The notes below the pieces were generated by a model. It saw nothing but the letters and a program-made list of their open reading frames with translations, made no database searches and was not told the origin of the DNA. A stretch of 64,000 nucleotides of DNA from Archangium sp. (GTDB taxonomy: Bacteria; Myxococcota; Myxococcia; Myxococcales; Myxococcaceae): NCBI GenBank assembly GCA_030695565.1, contig JAUYRZ010000063.1:1-64000 (forward strand). The letters are read 5' to 3'. The translations under genes were made by a program, and so were the position numbers. Shown in pieces: positions 44,131 to 52,481 of the stretch. Position 1 is the stretch's first letter; each line of letters opens with the position of its first letter.

Positions 44131-44886
44131 ATGAACACCGGTCTCATTGCGCTGCTCGTGCTCGCTGGACTTCCGTGGGCGCCCATGTCGGAGGCCGAAC
44201 GCAAGGCCACCGTCGCCAGGCTGAGCCGCGACGAGATCGCCGAAGCGATGCGCAGCACCCCACCCGCCTTGCTGCTGGGCTTGAGCGCACAGGCGATCGC
44301 CGCGATGGGCCCGTACCAATACGTGATGGTCAAGCAGGAGCGCATTCGAGGCACGCTCCAGGGCGAGCAGACGATTCGCACCACCATCCAGGAAGCGCCC
44401 AACGCGATCCGGTTGGAGTACCTCAAGGGCCCTTCGTCCGGTCGCAAGCTCATCTACAATTCGACGGTGAAGAAGGGCGAGTTCCGCGTGAGGGAGCCCG
44501 GCTTCTTGTCGATCGTGGGCCGGCTGTGGATTCCGCTCACCTCCGATCTCGCGAAGAACGACAGCAATCACACGGTGGCCGAGGCCGGGCTGGGCAGCCT
44601 GGTGCGCCGCCTTCAAGCCGATCAGCAGCGTGCGGGTGCGGCCCTGGGCGTTGAGCACGAGGGCTGGAACGCAGAAGGTCACTTCTGCGCGCTCTACATT
44701 CTTCCCAATGGCGGCAAGGGCTTCGACCACGCAAAGACGCGCGTGTGCACCGACCCTCAGGCGGGCGTGCCGATGAAGATCGAGGGCCTCGATGGTGCGG
44801 GCGCCTTGATGGAGCGCTATGCGTTCTCCGACTTGAAACCCATCACCCCCGACAAGAACACCTTTGATCCGGAGACCGGGCTGTAA
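44131..44886 (+). CDS. DUF1571 family secreted protein
   Basis: A 251-residue protein with a short signal peptide (MNTGLIALLVLAGLPWAPM) and a fold like LolA/LolB outer-membrane carriers. Features are YQYVMVKQERIRGTLQGEQ, RLEYLKGPSSGRKLIYN, the RREP-like VREPGFLSIVGRLWIPL, and LERYAFSDLKP-like ending (MERYAFSDLKP). DUF1571 proteins are exported and of unknown role. The ATG at 44131 is chosen because it starts the signal peptide; the longer frame overlaps the previous gene. Gaps of 4 bp before it and 3 bp after it support cotranscription with its neighbours. Confidence 0.82.
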   Translation: MNTGLIALLVLAGLPWAPMSEAERKATVARLSRDEIAEAMRSTPPALLLGLSAQAIAAMGPYQYVMVKQERIRGTLQGEQTIRTTIQEAPNAIRLEYLKGPSSGRKLIYNSTVKKGEFRVREPGFLSIVGRLWIPLTSDLAKNDSNHTVAEAGLGSLVRRLQADQQRAGAALGVEHEGWNAEGHFCALYILPNGGKGFDHAKTRVCTDPQAGVPMKIEGLDGAGALMERYAFSDLKPITPDKNTFDPETGL

Positions 44887-44889
44887 CTC

Positions 44890-45753
44890 ATGATCGACTA
44901 CGATCCGCACAAGTGGCGCACGACCTTCTTCGCCATCAAAGGCTCGATGATCAAAGTGATCGCCTTCCGATCACTGCTCGTCACCCTGGGCGCCTTCCTC
45001 CTCGTCTACATCGACCTCTACGTGGTGAAATTCGAGGTGCCCAACGCCTCGATCGTTCACGGCATGGTCGGTACTTCGTTGGGCCTGCTGCTCGTCTTCC
45101 GCACCAACCAGTCGTACGACCGTTGGTGGGAAGGCCGAAAACTCTGGGGCGGCATGGTGAACACCTGCCGCAACCTGGCCCGCGCGGCCTCGGTGCACCT
45201 GGCCCACGACCCAGCGCGCCTGCGCCGGGTGCTCAAGCTGACCCAGGCCTTTCCCGCGGCGTCGAAGGCGGTGCTCCGGCAAGAAGCGTGGGCGCCCGAG
45301 GGCCTCGAGCCTGACGACGTCGAGGCGATCACCCGGCGCAACCACGCGCCCACCGCGATCTGTCAGCGCATCACGTTTCACCTCGCCGCCGAGTTCAAGG
45401 CGGGCCACCTGACCGACATCCTCTTCACGTCGATCGATCAGAACAACCAACTGCTGGTCGACATCATCGGCGGGTGCGAGCGCATTCATAAGACGCCGCT
45501 GCCCTTCGCCTACGTGGTGCATCTGCGCCGAGCGCTGGTGTTGTACTGCGCGACGTTGCCGCTGGCCCTGTTGCCCAGCTTCGGCCTGTACACGGTGCCC
45601 ATCGTCTACGGCATCACCTACGTGATGCTGGGCATCGAAGAGATCGGCGTGGAGATCGAAGATCCCTTCGAGGGCGACGACAACGATCTGCCCCTGGAGC
45701 GCATCACCGACGGCATCCAGGCGGGCGTGGGGTCCTACCTGCCTCCCGCCTAG
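44890..45753 (+). CDS. Bestrophin-family anion channel
   Basis: A 287-residue bestrophin homologue. An N-terminal helix (RSLLVTLGAFLLVYIDLYVV) is followed by the signature HGMVGTSLGLLLVFRTNQSYDRWWEGRKLWGGMV, cited here only by position 57-89 with key residues RTNQSYDRWWEGR. Then comes a cytoplasmic helical part and a last helical hairpin (LYCATLPLALLPSFGLY). The family forms pentameric inner-membrane channels for anions, or cations in some bacteria. Length matches bacterial members (about 290-300). Its TAG stop shares the palindrome CTAG with the TAG stop of the convergent TonB receptor gene. Confidence 0.92.
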   Translation: MIDYDPHKWRTTFFAIKGSMIKVIAFRSLLVTLGAFLLVYIDLYVVKFEVPNASIVHGMVGTSLGLLLVFRTNQSYDRWWEGRKLWGGMVNTCRNLARAASVHLAHDPARLRRVLKLTQAFPAASKAVLRQEAWAPEGLEPDDVEAITRRNHAPTAICQRITFHLAAEFKAGHLTDILFTSIDQNNQLLVDIIGGCERIHKTPLPFAYVVHLRRALVLYCATLPLALLPSFGLYTVPIVYGITYVMLGIEEIGVEIEDPFEGDDNDLPLERITDGIQAGVGSYLPPA

Positions 45754-47993
45754 CGGAAGGCGTACTTGAAGCCCGCCTGAAACAGCAGCGGCGCCTGCGG
45801 CCTTGCACCAAACGGCCTCCGGGCGACCAGCGCCGACTGATTCGTGAGGTTGGTGGCGGTCAGGTAGAAACGCGCCGCGCCGAACTCCACCGAGGCGGTG
45901 GCATCCAGCAACACACGGCCGGGGATCACCACCGACGCGTTCGGCTCACCCACGCCGGCCAGCTCCCGGCTCTGGCCGTAATAGACCGCGCCCACGCCGA
46001 GCTCGACCGGGCCCTTCGACGCGCGCACCCGCAGCTGGCCCTGGTGCGCGGGCACGTAGGGCAGCGCGGCCCCGGCGACCACGTTGCCCCAGCTGGGGTT
46101 GGCCGATTGGAAGTCCGAGAGGAACTGCGCGCTGGTGAAGGTGTACGCGAGTTCGACCGCGCCCGTGGTGCCCCAGCCCAGCTTGCCCTTGACGCTGCCG
46201 AGCACCTCGGCGCCCAGCAGCCGTGCCGCGCCGCCGTTGAACTGCTGGTTGAGCGCGTCGTTGGTGCAACCGCTCGAGCCCGTGCACTCGCCGGTGATGT
46301 TCGAGTACTCGCTCCAAAAGCCGATCGCCTCGAGGCGGATGCCACGACGCCCGTAGCGGAAGCCGAGCTCCGAGTTGAGCGCCCGTTCGGGCAACGCGTC
46401 GACCTGGCCCGGCGGCGGAGGACTGAAGCCCTGGTTCACGCCGGCGAGCACGGAGAGCCCGAAGTCGAAGGTGTACACGGCGCCGATGCCGAGCAGCGGC
46501 ACCACCTGCAGCGCGTTGCCCGCGGCGCCGCTCAGGCGATCGGACAGCGTGGCGTCGTAGACCTCGACCCGCGCGCCGGGCGCCAGCAGGAAGTGGCCCC
46601 AGCTGATGGTGTCGGAGAGGTTGGCGCTGAAGCTGCGCGTGGAGGCGAGGTTGTCGGCGATCAGCTCGGCCTCTTCTCCGTTGGGCACCAGGGTGCCACG
46701 AAGCATGTCGAAGCCCGACTGGGTGTGACGCCTTCGAATCTCGTCATGATGAAAGCGCAGCCCCAGCTCGAGCTCGTGAGAGATCGGGCCGCTCATCAGC
46801 GTCAACCGCGCCAGCGTCTGAAGGCCCTGCGAGACGAAGGTGCGGCCGTTGTTCACCACCATCAACTGCTGGTCGCGCGAGGTGGTGTCTTCGGCGCCCG
46901 ACAGGATCCCGCGGTAGACGGCGCCCGTGCCGCCGCTGGGGTAGGCGAGCAGCTCGTAGAGCGCCGGGCCCTGGCGGAAGTGATCGAGGCGGTTCCACAC
47001 GCGTTGGAAGTCGTGCCGGTACGCGGTGGTGCTGATCTCGAACTGTTCGCTGAGCGTGAAGGTGTGCGTCAACTCCATCTGGGTGCGCCACCAGTTCATC
47101 TGATCGTTGGCGCTCGCCGCGTAGCGCCGCTGCGGCGTGCGCGCGAAGTCGTCGTTCGAGAGGCCCAGGTACGACTCGTTCGAACGTTCGGTGGAGAGGC
47201 CGAGCTTCAACTGGAACTCGTGGCGGTCCGTCGCCGCGCGCGCCTTGAGCATCAGCTCGTTCTTGTCGAAGCCGGTGTTGCCACCACCATCGAGCTGTTT
47301 GAAACCATCGCTTCGCAGGTGCACGCCCTCGAGCAGCACACCAAAGCGTTCGGTGCCGTAGCCGATCACCCCGTGGCCCTTGGCCGAGCCATAGTTGCCC
47401 AGGGAGATGTCGAGATCACCTTCGAAGGCGCGGGGCGCTTCGCGGGTGCGCAGGTTCATCGCGCCACCGATGGTCTGCGGGCCGAAGCGAATGGAGGCGG
47501 GCCCTTTGTAGATCTCCACCCCCACCATGCGGGTCATCAGGGGCGTGTAGTAGGCGGCGGCCGCTGAATACGGAGCAGGGCCCGAGAGCACGCCGTCTTC
47601 CATCAAGGTGACCTTGCTCGAACGATCCGCGCTGGCGCCGCGAATGCCGATGTTCGGCCGCAGACCGAAGCCATCTTCTTCACGCACGTACACGCCGGGC
47701 ACGCCCTGGAGCACCCGGTGCAGATCGTTGGCTTCCTGCCGCTCGAGCTCTTCTTTGCCGATCACCTGCGCAGAGCCCGCGACCCGGCGTACGTCGACCA
47801 TCTTCCGGCCGGTGACCGTGGTCTCCCGTCCCGCGTCGGGCACTTCGACTGGAAGCAGAACCACGCCCGCGTCTTCTTCGACCGGCAGGCCCGCGTCTTC
47901 GAGCACCCACTCGACGCCCGCATCGGGCACTTCGTCGGGAGACGCCTGGCCCAGGGCCAGCCCCCAGAGGCACACCGCAGCGAGGTGCATCAT
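45750..47993 (-). CDS. TonB-dependent receptor, FecA-like
   Basis: A 747-residue outer-membrane receptor. Signal peptide (AAVCLWGLALGQA), a short acidic Asp/Val-rich segment, a TonB-box-like ETTVTG, and a plug domain (about 65-190: LHRVLQGVPGVYVREEDG, LRPNIGIRGA, VEIYKGPASIRFGPQTIGG). A 22-strand barrel follows. The EEDGFGLRPNIGIRG plug segment is typical of ferric citrate/FecA-like receptors. It imports an iron complex across the outer membrane with TonB energy. The protein ends YAFR, not the usual terminal Phe. A Fur-box-like site lies 11-30 bp upstream of the start. Start ATG 47993 (a second ATG follows immediately). Confidence 0.92.
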   Translation of the reverse strand: MMHLAAVCLWGLALGQASPDEVPDAGVEWVLEDAGLPVEEDAGVVLLPVEVPDAGRETTVTGRKMVDVRRVAGSAQVIGKEELERQEANDLHRVLQGVPGVYVREEDGFGLRPNIGIRGASADRSSKVTLMEDGVLSGPAPYSAAAAYYTPLMTRMVGVEIYKGPASIRFGPQTIGGAMNLRTREAPRAFEGDLDISLGNYGSAKGHGVIGYGTERFGVLLEGVHLRSDGFKQLDGGGNTGFDKNELMLKARAATDRHEFQLKLGLSTERSNESYLGLSNDDFARTPQRRYAASANDQMNWWRTQMELTHTFTLSEQFEISTTAYRHDFQRVWNRLDHFRQGPALYELLAYPSGGTGAVYRGILSGAEDTTSRDQQLMVVNNGRTFVSQGLQTLARLTLMSGPISHELELGLRFHHDEIRRRHTQSGFDMLRGTLVPNGEEAELIADNLASTRSFSANLSDTISWGHFLLAPGARVEVYDATLSDRLSGAAGNALQVVPLLGIGAVYTFDFGLSVLAGVNQGFSPPPPGQVDALPERALNSELGFRYGRRGIRLEAIGFWSEYSNITGECTGSSGCTNDALNQQFNGGAARLLGAEVLGSVKGKLGWGTTGAVELAYTFTSAQFLSDFQSANPSWGNVVAGAALPYVPAHQGQLRVRASKGPVELGVGAVYYGQSRELAGVGEPNASVVIPGRVLLDATASVEFGAARFYLTATNLTNQSALVARRPFGARPQAPLLFQAGFKYAFR

Positions 47994-48004
47994 CGCGCGG
48001 CCGT

Positions 48005-48023
48005 GATTTTGATAATCATTCTC
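48005..48023. promoter_or_regulatory. Fur-box-like operator between TonB receptor and thioredoxin operon
   Basis: GATTTTGATAATCATTCTC matches the 19-bp Fur consensus at 16 of 19 positions. It is 12 bp from the TonB receptor start and 68 bp from the thioredoxin start, well placed to repress both divergent units when iron is plentiful. GATAAT at 48011 could serve as the plus-strand -10. Confidence 0.78.
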
Positions 48024-48090
48024 AACTTACGCGAAGAAATACCTGCAGCCCGCGGGCGCGTCAAGGACGCACCGGTTAACCATCCGCTCC

Positions 48091-48453
48091 ATGGCGATCT
48101 CAGCCGAGGTAGCGACACCGGAGTCATTCGATCAACTCATCGCCGCGCCCGACGCGTTGGTGGTGGTCTATTTCTGGGGCCCGGATTGCCCCAACTGCGA
48201 AGTGTTCGCGCGCGACTTGCCCGAGCTGCTGCAGGCGATCCCCCAGACCGGCGTTCGGGTGGTGAAGGTGAACGCGTACGAACACCCCGAGCTCGCGCGC
48301 CGTTTCGCGCTCTTCGGCATCCCCGGCTTCGTGCTCTTCAAGGACGGAACGAAGCTCGGGATGATGCGGCAGTACAACGGCCGTGACTATTGGACCGCGG
48401 TGGTGACCGAGCACGCGCAAGGCAGAGGGGCGAGGCTAAGCTCGGCGTCGTGA
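48091..48453 (+). CDS. Thioredoxin-family protein
   Basis: A 120-residue thioredoxin fold. It has VVVYFWGPDCPNCEVFARDL with the redox pair C33-P-N-C36 (CPNC in place of thioredoxin's CGPC), VNAYEHPELARRFALFGIPGFVLFKDG with the conserved cis-Pro, and no signal peptide, so it is cytoplasmic. It likely reduces disulphides or transfers electrons. The altered CxxC suggests a specialised partner rather than general thioredoxin duty. First gene of a tight five-gene operon (48091-53507). Start ATG 48091. The stop TGA overlaps the GTG of the metallo-hydrolase gene. Divergent from the Fur-like-controlled TonB receptor. Confidence 0.88.
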   Translation: MAISAEVATPESFDQLIAAPDALVVVYFWGPDCPNCEVFARDLPELLQAIPQTGVRVVKVNAYEHPELARRFALFGIPGFVLFKDGTKLGMMRQYNGRDYWTAVVTEHAQGRGARLSSAS

Positions 48454-49784
48454 TCGTCACCTGGCTGGGACACGCGCAGCTCTTCATCAACGCTGCCGGA
48501 AAGACGCTGTTGCTCGACCCGTGGTTCGCTGAACCGGTGTTCGGTGGCGCCTGGTTTCGCTACCCGCCGCCCCCCTACCCGCGCGCGTCCAGCCTGCCGC
48601 CGCCGTCCTTCCTTCTGCTCAGCCACATTCATCCCGACCACTCGGGGCCGGGCACGCTCGCCCAGCTGCGGAAGACCACGCCGACGCTGGCGATGCCCTT
48701 TCCTTCGGGGGCGATGGAACGCCGACTCCAACGCGCTCAATACACCGACGTGCGGTGGCAGCAGCCGTGGGAGACGAAGGAGATCGCACCGGGTTTGAAG
48801 ATCACCTTCGTGCCTCACGATCGCGGCTGGGAGGTCTCGTCGATCGTGGTCGAAGCGGACGGCGTGCGGCTGTACCACGGCAACGACAACCCGCTGTCCG
48901 TCGACGCCTACCGGGAGCTCGTCAAGCGCCTGGGGCCCATCGACATCGCCTTTCTCCCCTACGCCGGCGCGAGCTCGTACCCGACCGGTTTCGGCGGCGA
49001 CGCTGCGGTGATGAAGGAGCGGTGCGAGAAGAAGAAGCGCGAAGGGCTGCAGCGCTTCGAAGAAGGCATCGTGGGCCTCGAGCCGAAAGAAGCCGTGCCC
49101 TTCGCCTCGAGCTGGGCGCTGCTGGAAGAGAGCGAGCTCGAGAAGAACTTCATGGATCGGCCCACCGCCCTCCAGGCGCTCGCGGCATCCATGCTGGTGG
49201 CGAGTGAACACGACACGCACCTGCTTCACCTGGAGCCCGGTGATCAGTGGAGCCCGGAGACGGGCGCCATCGCCAAGGGCCTCACCACGGGCTGGGACAA
49301 CGACCTGGCGTCCGTGCGCCGCTACGCGCTGCAGGAAAAGGAACGCGTCACCAGGGCGATCGCCGAAGCGCGCAAGGCCACCTGGTCTTTCCCTCCGGCC
49401 ACGCTCGACCTCGCCGTGCGCGAATACTTCGAGGCGATGATCGCGGCGGCCGGGCCCACGTTGACCGAGCTCACCCTGAACGCCGGCTTCGTCGCGGAGG
49501 GCGCCGGGGCGTGGAGCATGCGGTTTGCGCCCGGCCAGCCGCCGCGCCTCGAGTCGCAGCTGCTGGGTGACGAAGACGAGACCCTGGTGCTCTCAGCAGG
49601 CGAGCTGGGGGCCATCGTCGCGGGCCCGGCCACCTGGGAAGACGTCTGGTACGGCTACCGGCTGCAGGTGCGCAAACGCCAGGGCGCCGGCGACCACCGC
49701 GCGTTCTGGGAGATGCTGCTCAACTTCGACGACGAGCAGCTCTCAGCACGACTCGCGGCACGCTTTCCGCTGGCGATCGAGTAG
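48450..49784 (+). CDS. Metallo-beta-lactamase-fold hydrolase
   Basis: A 444-residue protein. The N-terminal MBL domain (about 1-250) has WLGHAQLFINAAGKTLLLDPW and the metal motif SHIHPDHSG (HxHxDH, near 57-63). A later VPHDRGWEVSSIVVE, YHGNDNPLS and LPYAGASSYPTGFGG follow, a pattern like UlaG/CMAH-type MBL enzymes. The C-terminal part (about 290-444) is not recognised and may be SCP2-like in fold (low confidence). No signal peptide. The start GTG 48450 overlaps the thioredoxin stop (GTGA); the upstream frame is inside that gene. Substrate unknown. It is linked to thioredoxin and an iron-type importer, so a redox or metal role is possible. Confidence 0.83.
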   Translation: MIVTWLGHAQLFINAAGKTLLLDPWFAEPVFGGAWFRYPPPPYPRASSLPPPSFLLLSHIHPDHSGPGTLAQLRKTTPTLAMPFPSGAMERRLQRAQYTDVRWQQPWETKEIAPGLKITFVPHDRGWEVSSIVVEADGVRLYHGNDNPLSVDAYRELVKRLGPIDIAFLPYAGASSYPTGFGGDAAVMKERCEKKKREGLQRFEEGIVGLEPKEAVPFASSWALLEESELEKNFMDRPTALQALAASMLVASEHDTHLLHLEPGDQWSPETGAIAKGLTTGWDNDLASVRRYALQEKERVTRAIAEARKATWSFPPATLDLAVREYFEAMIAAAGPTLTELTLNAGFVAEGAGAWSMRFAPGQPPRLESQLLGDEDETLVLSAGELGAIVAGPATWEDVWYGYRLQVRKRQGAGDHRAFWEMLLNFDDEQLSARLAARFPLAIE

Positions 49785-49795
49785 ACGCGCGCTCT

Positions 49796-50812
49796 GTGCG
49801 TTGGCTCCTGATCCTGACGTTCTGCGCTGGCTGCCGGATCGAGACGGCGTCTCCGGGCGGTGTTGCCGTGGCCGCGAAGACCGGAGCGCCCGCGGGCGAA
49901 GTCTGGGTCTACACCTCGGTGTACCGCCACGTGCTCGACGCGCTGGAGCCGCAGCTCAAAGAAGCGCTCCCCGGCGTGACCATTCATTGGTTTCAGGCCG
50001 GCAGTGAGAAGGTCGCCGCGAAGCTGGAGGCCGAGCTCGCCGCCGGTGGCACGCCCTGCGACGTCCTGATCACCTCGGATCCCTTTCTCTATGAGCGCTT
50101 CAAGAACGAGAAGCGGTGGCTGCGCTACGTCTCACCGAACGGGGTGCGCACGCCTGCGCGCTACGTGGATCCCGACGGGCACTACGCAGCGGTGAGGCTG
50201 TCGACGATGGTGCTGGTGCACAAGGCGGGCACGCCGGCGCCGCGGTCGTTCGCCGCGTTGGCCACGCCGGAATGGAAAGGTGAAGTGGCGCTCGGCGATC
50301 CGCTCACCAGCGGCACTGCGTTCACCTGGGCCGTCTCGATGGAGCAGGCGTTGGGCGCGAAGTACTTCGAACAACTGCGCGCGAATGAAGCGCGCGTCGC
50401 AGGTGGCAACGCCGCGGTGCTGCAGAAGATCGAGGGTGGCGAAGCGAAGGTGGGCGTGCTGCTGCTGGAGAACGCGCTGGCCGCCCAGGCCAAAGGCAGC
50501 CCCATCGAGATCGCCTGGCCCTCGGATGGAGCGGTGGTGGTGCCGGGCTACGCCGGAATCATGGGCAGCACGCAGCACGCGGAAGCCGCGAAGGCGCTCA
50601 TCGACACGCTGCTCTCGCCGGCCGGTCAGAAGATCATCGCTGAGCTGGGCGACATGCACGCCGTCGATCCGCGTGTGCCGGGACCACGTGGGTCCGTTTC
50701 ACTCGATGAGCTCGTCACCAGAAGCGCCCCCTGGGGCGAGCCGATCCTCAAACACGGCGTCGAAGACGGTGCGCGCGTGAAGGCCGAGTTCAGCAAGGCG
50801 TTCTCGAAATGA
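49796..50812 (+). CDS. ABC transporter substrate-binding lipoprotein, ferric iron (FbpA/AfuA) type
   Basis: A 338-residue lipoprotein (short signal, Cys13 in FCAGC). It has a periplasmic binding fold like the FbpA/FutA or 2-aminoethylphosphonate group: VWVYTSVYRHVLDALEP, ITSDPFLYERFKNE, LGDPLTSGTAFTWAVSM, GGEAKVGVLLLENAL, VVPGYAGIMGST. Candidate iron-binding Tyr residues lie in VYTSVY and PGYAG. However, the adjacent Tyr pair of Neisseria FbpA is absent, so iron is likely only by context. The start is GTG 49796. Its TGA overlaps the permease ATG (ATGA). It delivers substrate to the permease and ATPase encoded next. Confidence 0.85.
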   Translation: MRWLLILTFCAGCRIETASPGGVAVAAKTGAPAGEVWVYTSVYRHVLDALEPQLKEALPGVTIHWFQAGSEKVAAKLEAELAAGGTPCDVLITSDPFLYERFKNEKRWLRYVSPNGVRTPARYVDPDGHYAAVRLSTMVLVHKAGTPAPRSFAALATPEWKGEVALGDPLTSGTAFTWAVSMEQALGAKYFEQLRANEARVAGGNAAVLQKIEGGEAKVGVLLLENALAAQAKGSPIEIAWPSDGAVVVPGYAGIMGSTQHAEAAKALIDTLLSPAGQKIIAELGDMHAVDPRVPGPRGSVSLDELVTRSAPWGEPILKHGVEDGARVKAEFSKAFSK

Positions 50813-52479
50813 CCGCGCTCCCCCTCCATGCGAAGCGGGGAGTGGGCCGGGGTGAGGGGCCCGCGCGCCTCTTCACGCTCCTGCTGGCCACCGCCCTCGC
50901 GTTCTTCTTCGGCGTCCCGCTCTGCCTTCTCCTCTGGCAAGCCAATGCACCGGGCCTCGTCTGGTCCGAAGTCTGGTTGGCCCCCGAAAGCCTCCAGGCC
51001 CTCGCCGGAACCCTCATCACCTCCATCGGAGCGGCCGCTTTCGCCTTCACGATCGCGGTGCCCCTCGCGTTGTTGATCGCCAGAACAGAGCTGCCGCTGC
51101 GAGGTCCGCTCAAGGCGATCTTCACGCTGCCCGCCGCACTCCCGCCCTTCATCCTCGGCATGGGCTGGGTGTCCCTCGCCAATCCTCGAGCAGGTCTGCT
51201 CAATCTCCTGCTGGGAGCGGGCACTTTCGACATCTACGGCAAGCTGGGGATCAGCTTCGTGCTCGGCACCGCGGGCTTGCCGCTCGTCTTCCTGCCCACG
51301 CTCGCAGCGCTCTCGAGGCTCGACTCCTCGCTCGAAGAAGCCGCGCGGCTCTCTGGCGCATCACCGCTGCGCACTTTGCTGAGCATCTCTTTGCCACTCG
51401 CGCTGCCCGCCGCGCTCTCTGGAACCGCGCTGTGTTTCCTCTTCGCGGCGTCGGCCTTCGGCGTGCCCTACCTGCTCGGGGTCACCGCCAGTCCGCCCAC
51501 GCCCACGCTCACCACGCGCATCTACGGCGAGATCCTCATGGGACAAGGCGGCCTGCCCAGAGCGGTGGTGCTGAGCCTCGAGCTGCTCGTACTCGCCGCG
51601 TTCGTGCTCATCGGCAGCCGGGCGTTGGCAAAACGTGGCGAAGTGCGGCTCTCGAGCGGCAAAGGCAGCTCACTACGCCCCATGTCGTTGGGCCGTTGGC
51701 GAGTGCCGCTGGCGTCGATGAGCGTGGTGCTCGCGGTCGTGCTGGTGGTGCTGCCCCTGCTCGCCGTCGCGCTCACCTCGGTGCAGCCGGTCTGGGGGCA
51801 GCTGAGCGGACTGTCCGCGAAACACTGGAGCGGCGTGCTGGGAAATCCGCGCACCATCGATGCGACGTTGCGCAGTCTTGGTCTGGCCGCCGCGGCAGCA
51901 GGGTTGGTCACGGCCCTGGGTCTGGGCATCGCCACCACGCGCCGCCGCTCGCTCGAGTTGCTCTCGGGTGCGCCCTACGCCATCCCCGGCACGGTGCTCG
52001 CGCTCGCGCTCTTGATCGCCTTCTCGCGCGATCTCCGCTTCGTGCTGTTCGACCGGTTCGCGCTGGTCCTCGCGCTGGGAAACTCAGTCTGGATGCTGCT
52101 CGTGGCGTACACCATCAAGCACCTCGCCTTCGGAGCGAGGAACGCCGCTGACGGTCTGGCCCAGGTCGACGGCACGCTCGCCGAAGCAGCGCGGCTCTCT
52201 GGAGCGAGCCCCTTGCGCGCCTTCTTCGACGCCACCCTTCCCCAGCTGCGCGCCCCGCTGGTGGCGGCGTTCCTGGTCACCTTCCTCACCTGCGTCACCG
52301 AGCTCACCCTGAGCGTGTTGCTCATCCCCACGGGGCGCGACGTGCTCGGCACGTTGTTGTTCGAGCTGCAGAGCTACGCAGACCCCGGATCAGCGGCAGT
52401 GATCGCCTGCGCCTTCGTGATGCTGGTGCTCGTGCTCCAGTTCGCCCAGGCCGTGGTCGCCCGAAAGAGAGCGCACTGA
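50809..52479 (+). CDS. ABC transporter permease, fused two-domain (FbpB/ThiP type)
   Basis: A 556-residue permease with two homologous halves of about six helices each. The EAA loops read EEAARLSGASPLRTLLSISL (about 177-196) and AEAARLSGASPLRAFFDATL (about 460-479), each contacting one ATPase. Such fused permeases are typical of ferric iron and thiamine importers. The start ATG overlaps the preceding stop. The first 18 residues (MTALPLHAKRGVGRGEGPAR) are encoded by a copy of the palindromic repeat found elsewhere in the window, and the first helix follows directly. A strong downstream alternative start was not seen. Two bp separate it from the ATPase gene. Confidence 0.9.
   Translation: MTALPLHAKRGVGRGEGPARLFTLLLATALAFFFGVPLCLLLWQANAPGLVWSEVWLAPESLQALAGTLITSIGAAAFAFTIAVPLALLIARTELPLRGPLKAIFTLPAALPPFILGMGWVSLANPRAGLLNLLLGAGTFDIYGKLGISFVLGTAGLPLVFLPTLAALSRLDSSLEEAARLSGASPLRTLLSISLPLALPAALSGTALCFLFAASAFGVPYLLGVTASPPTPTLTTRIYGEILMGQGGLPRAVVLSLELLVLAAFVLIGSRALAKRGEVRLSSGKGSSLRPMSLGRWRVPLASMSVVLAVVLVVLPLLAVALTSVQPVWGQLSGLSAKHWSGVLGNPRTIDATLRSLGLAAAAAGLVTALGLGIATTRRRSLELLSGAPYAIPGTVLALALLIAFSRDLRFVLFDRFALVLALGNSVWMLLVAYTIKHLAFGARNAADGLAQVDGTLAEAARLSGASPLRAFFDATLPQLRAPLVAAFLVTFLTCVTELTLSVLLIPTGRDVLGTLLFELQSYADPGSAAVIACAFVMLVLVLQFAQAVVARKRAH
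50818..50862. repeat. Palindromic repeat copy inside the permease N-terminus
   Basis: Degenerate palindrome CTCCCCCTCC...GCGGGGAGTGGG followed by CCGGGGTGAGGGGCCC. It is the same layout as the copies at 17424 and 60525 and lies wholly inside the first 20 codons of the permease gene. Confidence 0.8.
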
Positions 52480-52481
52480 CG

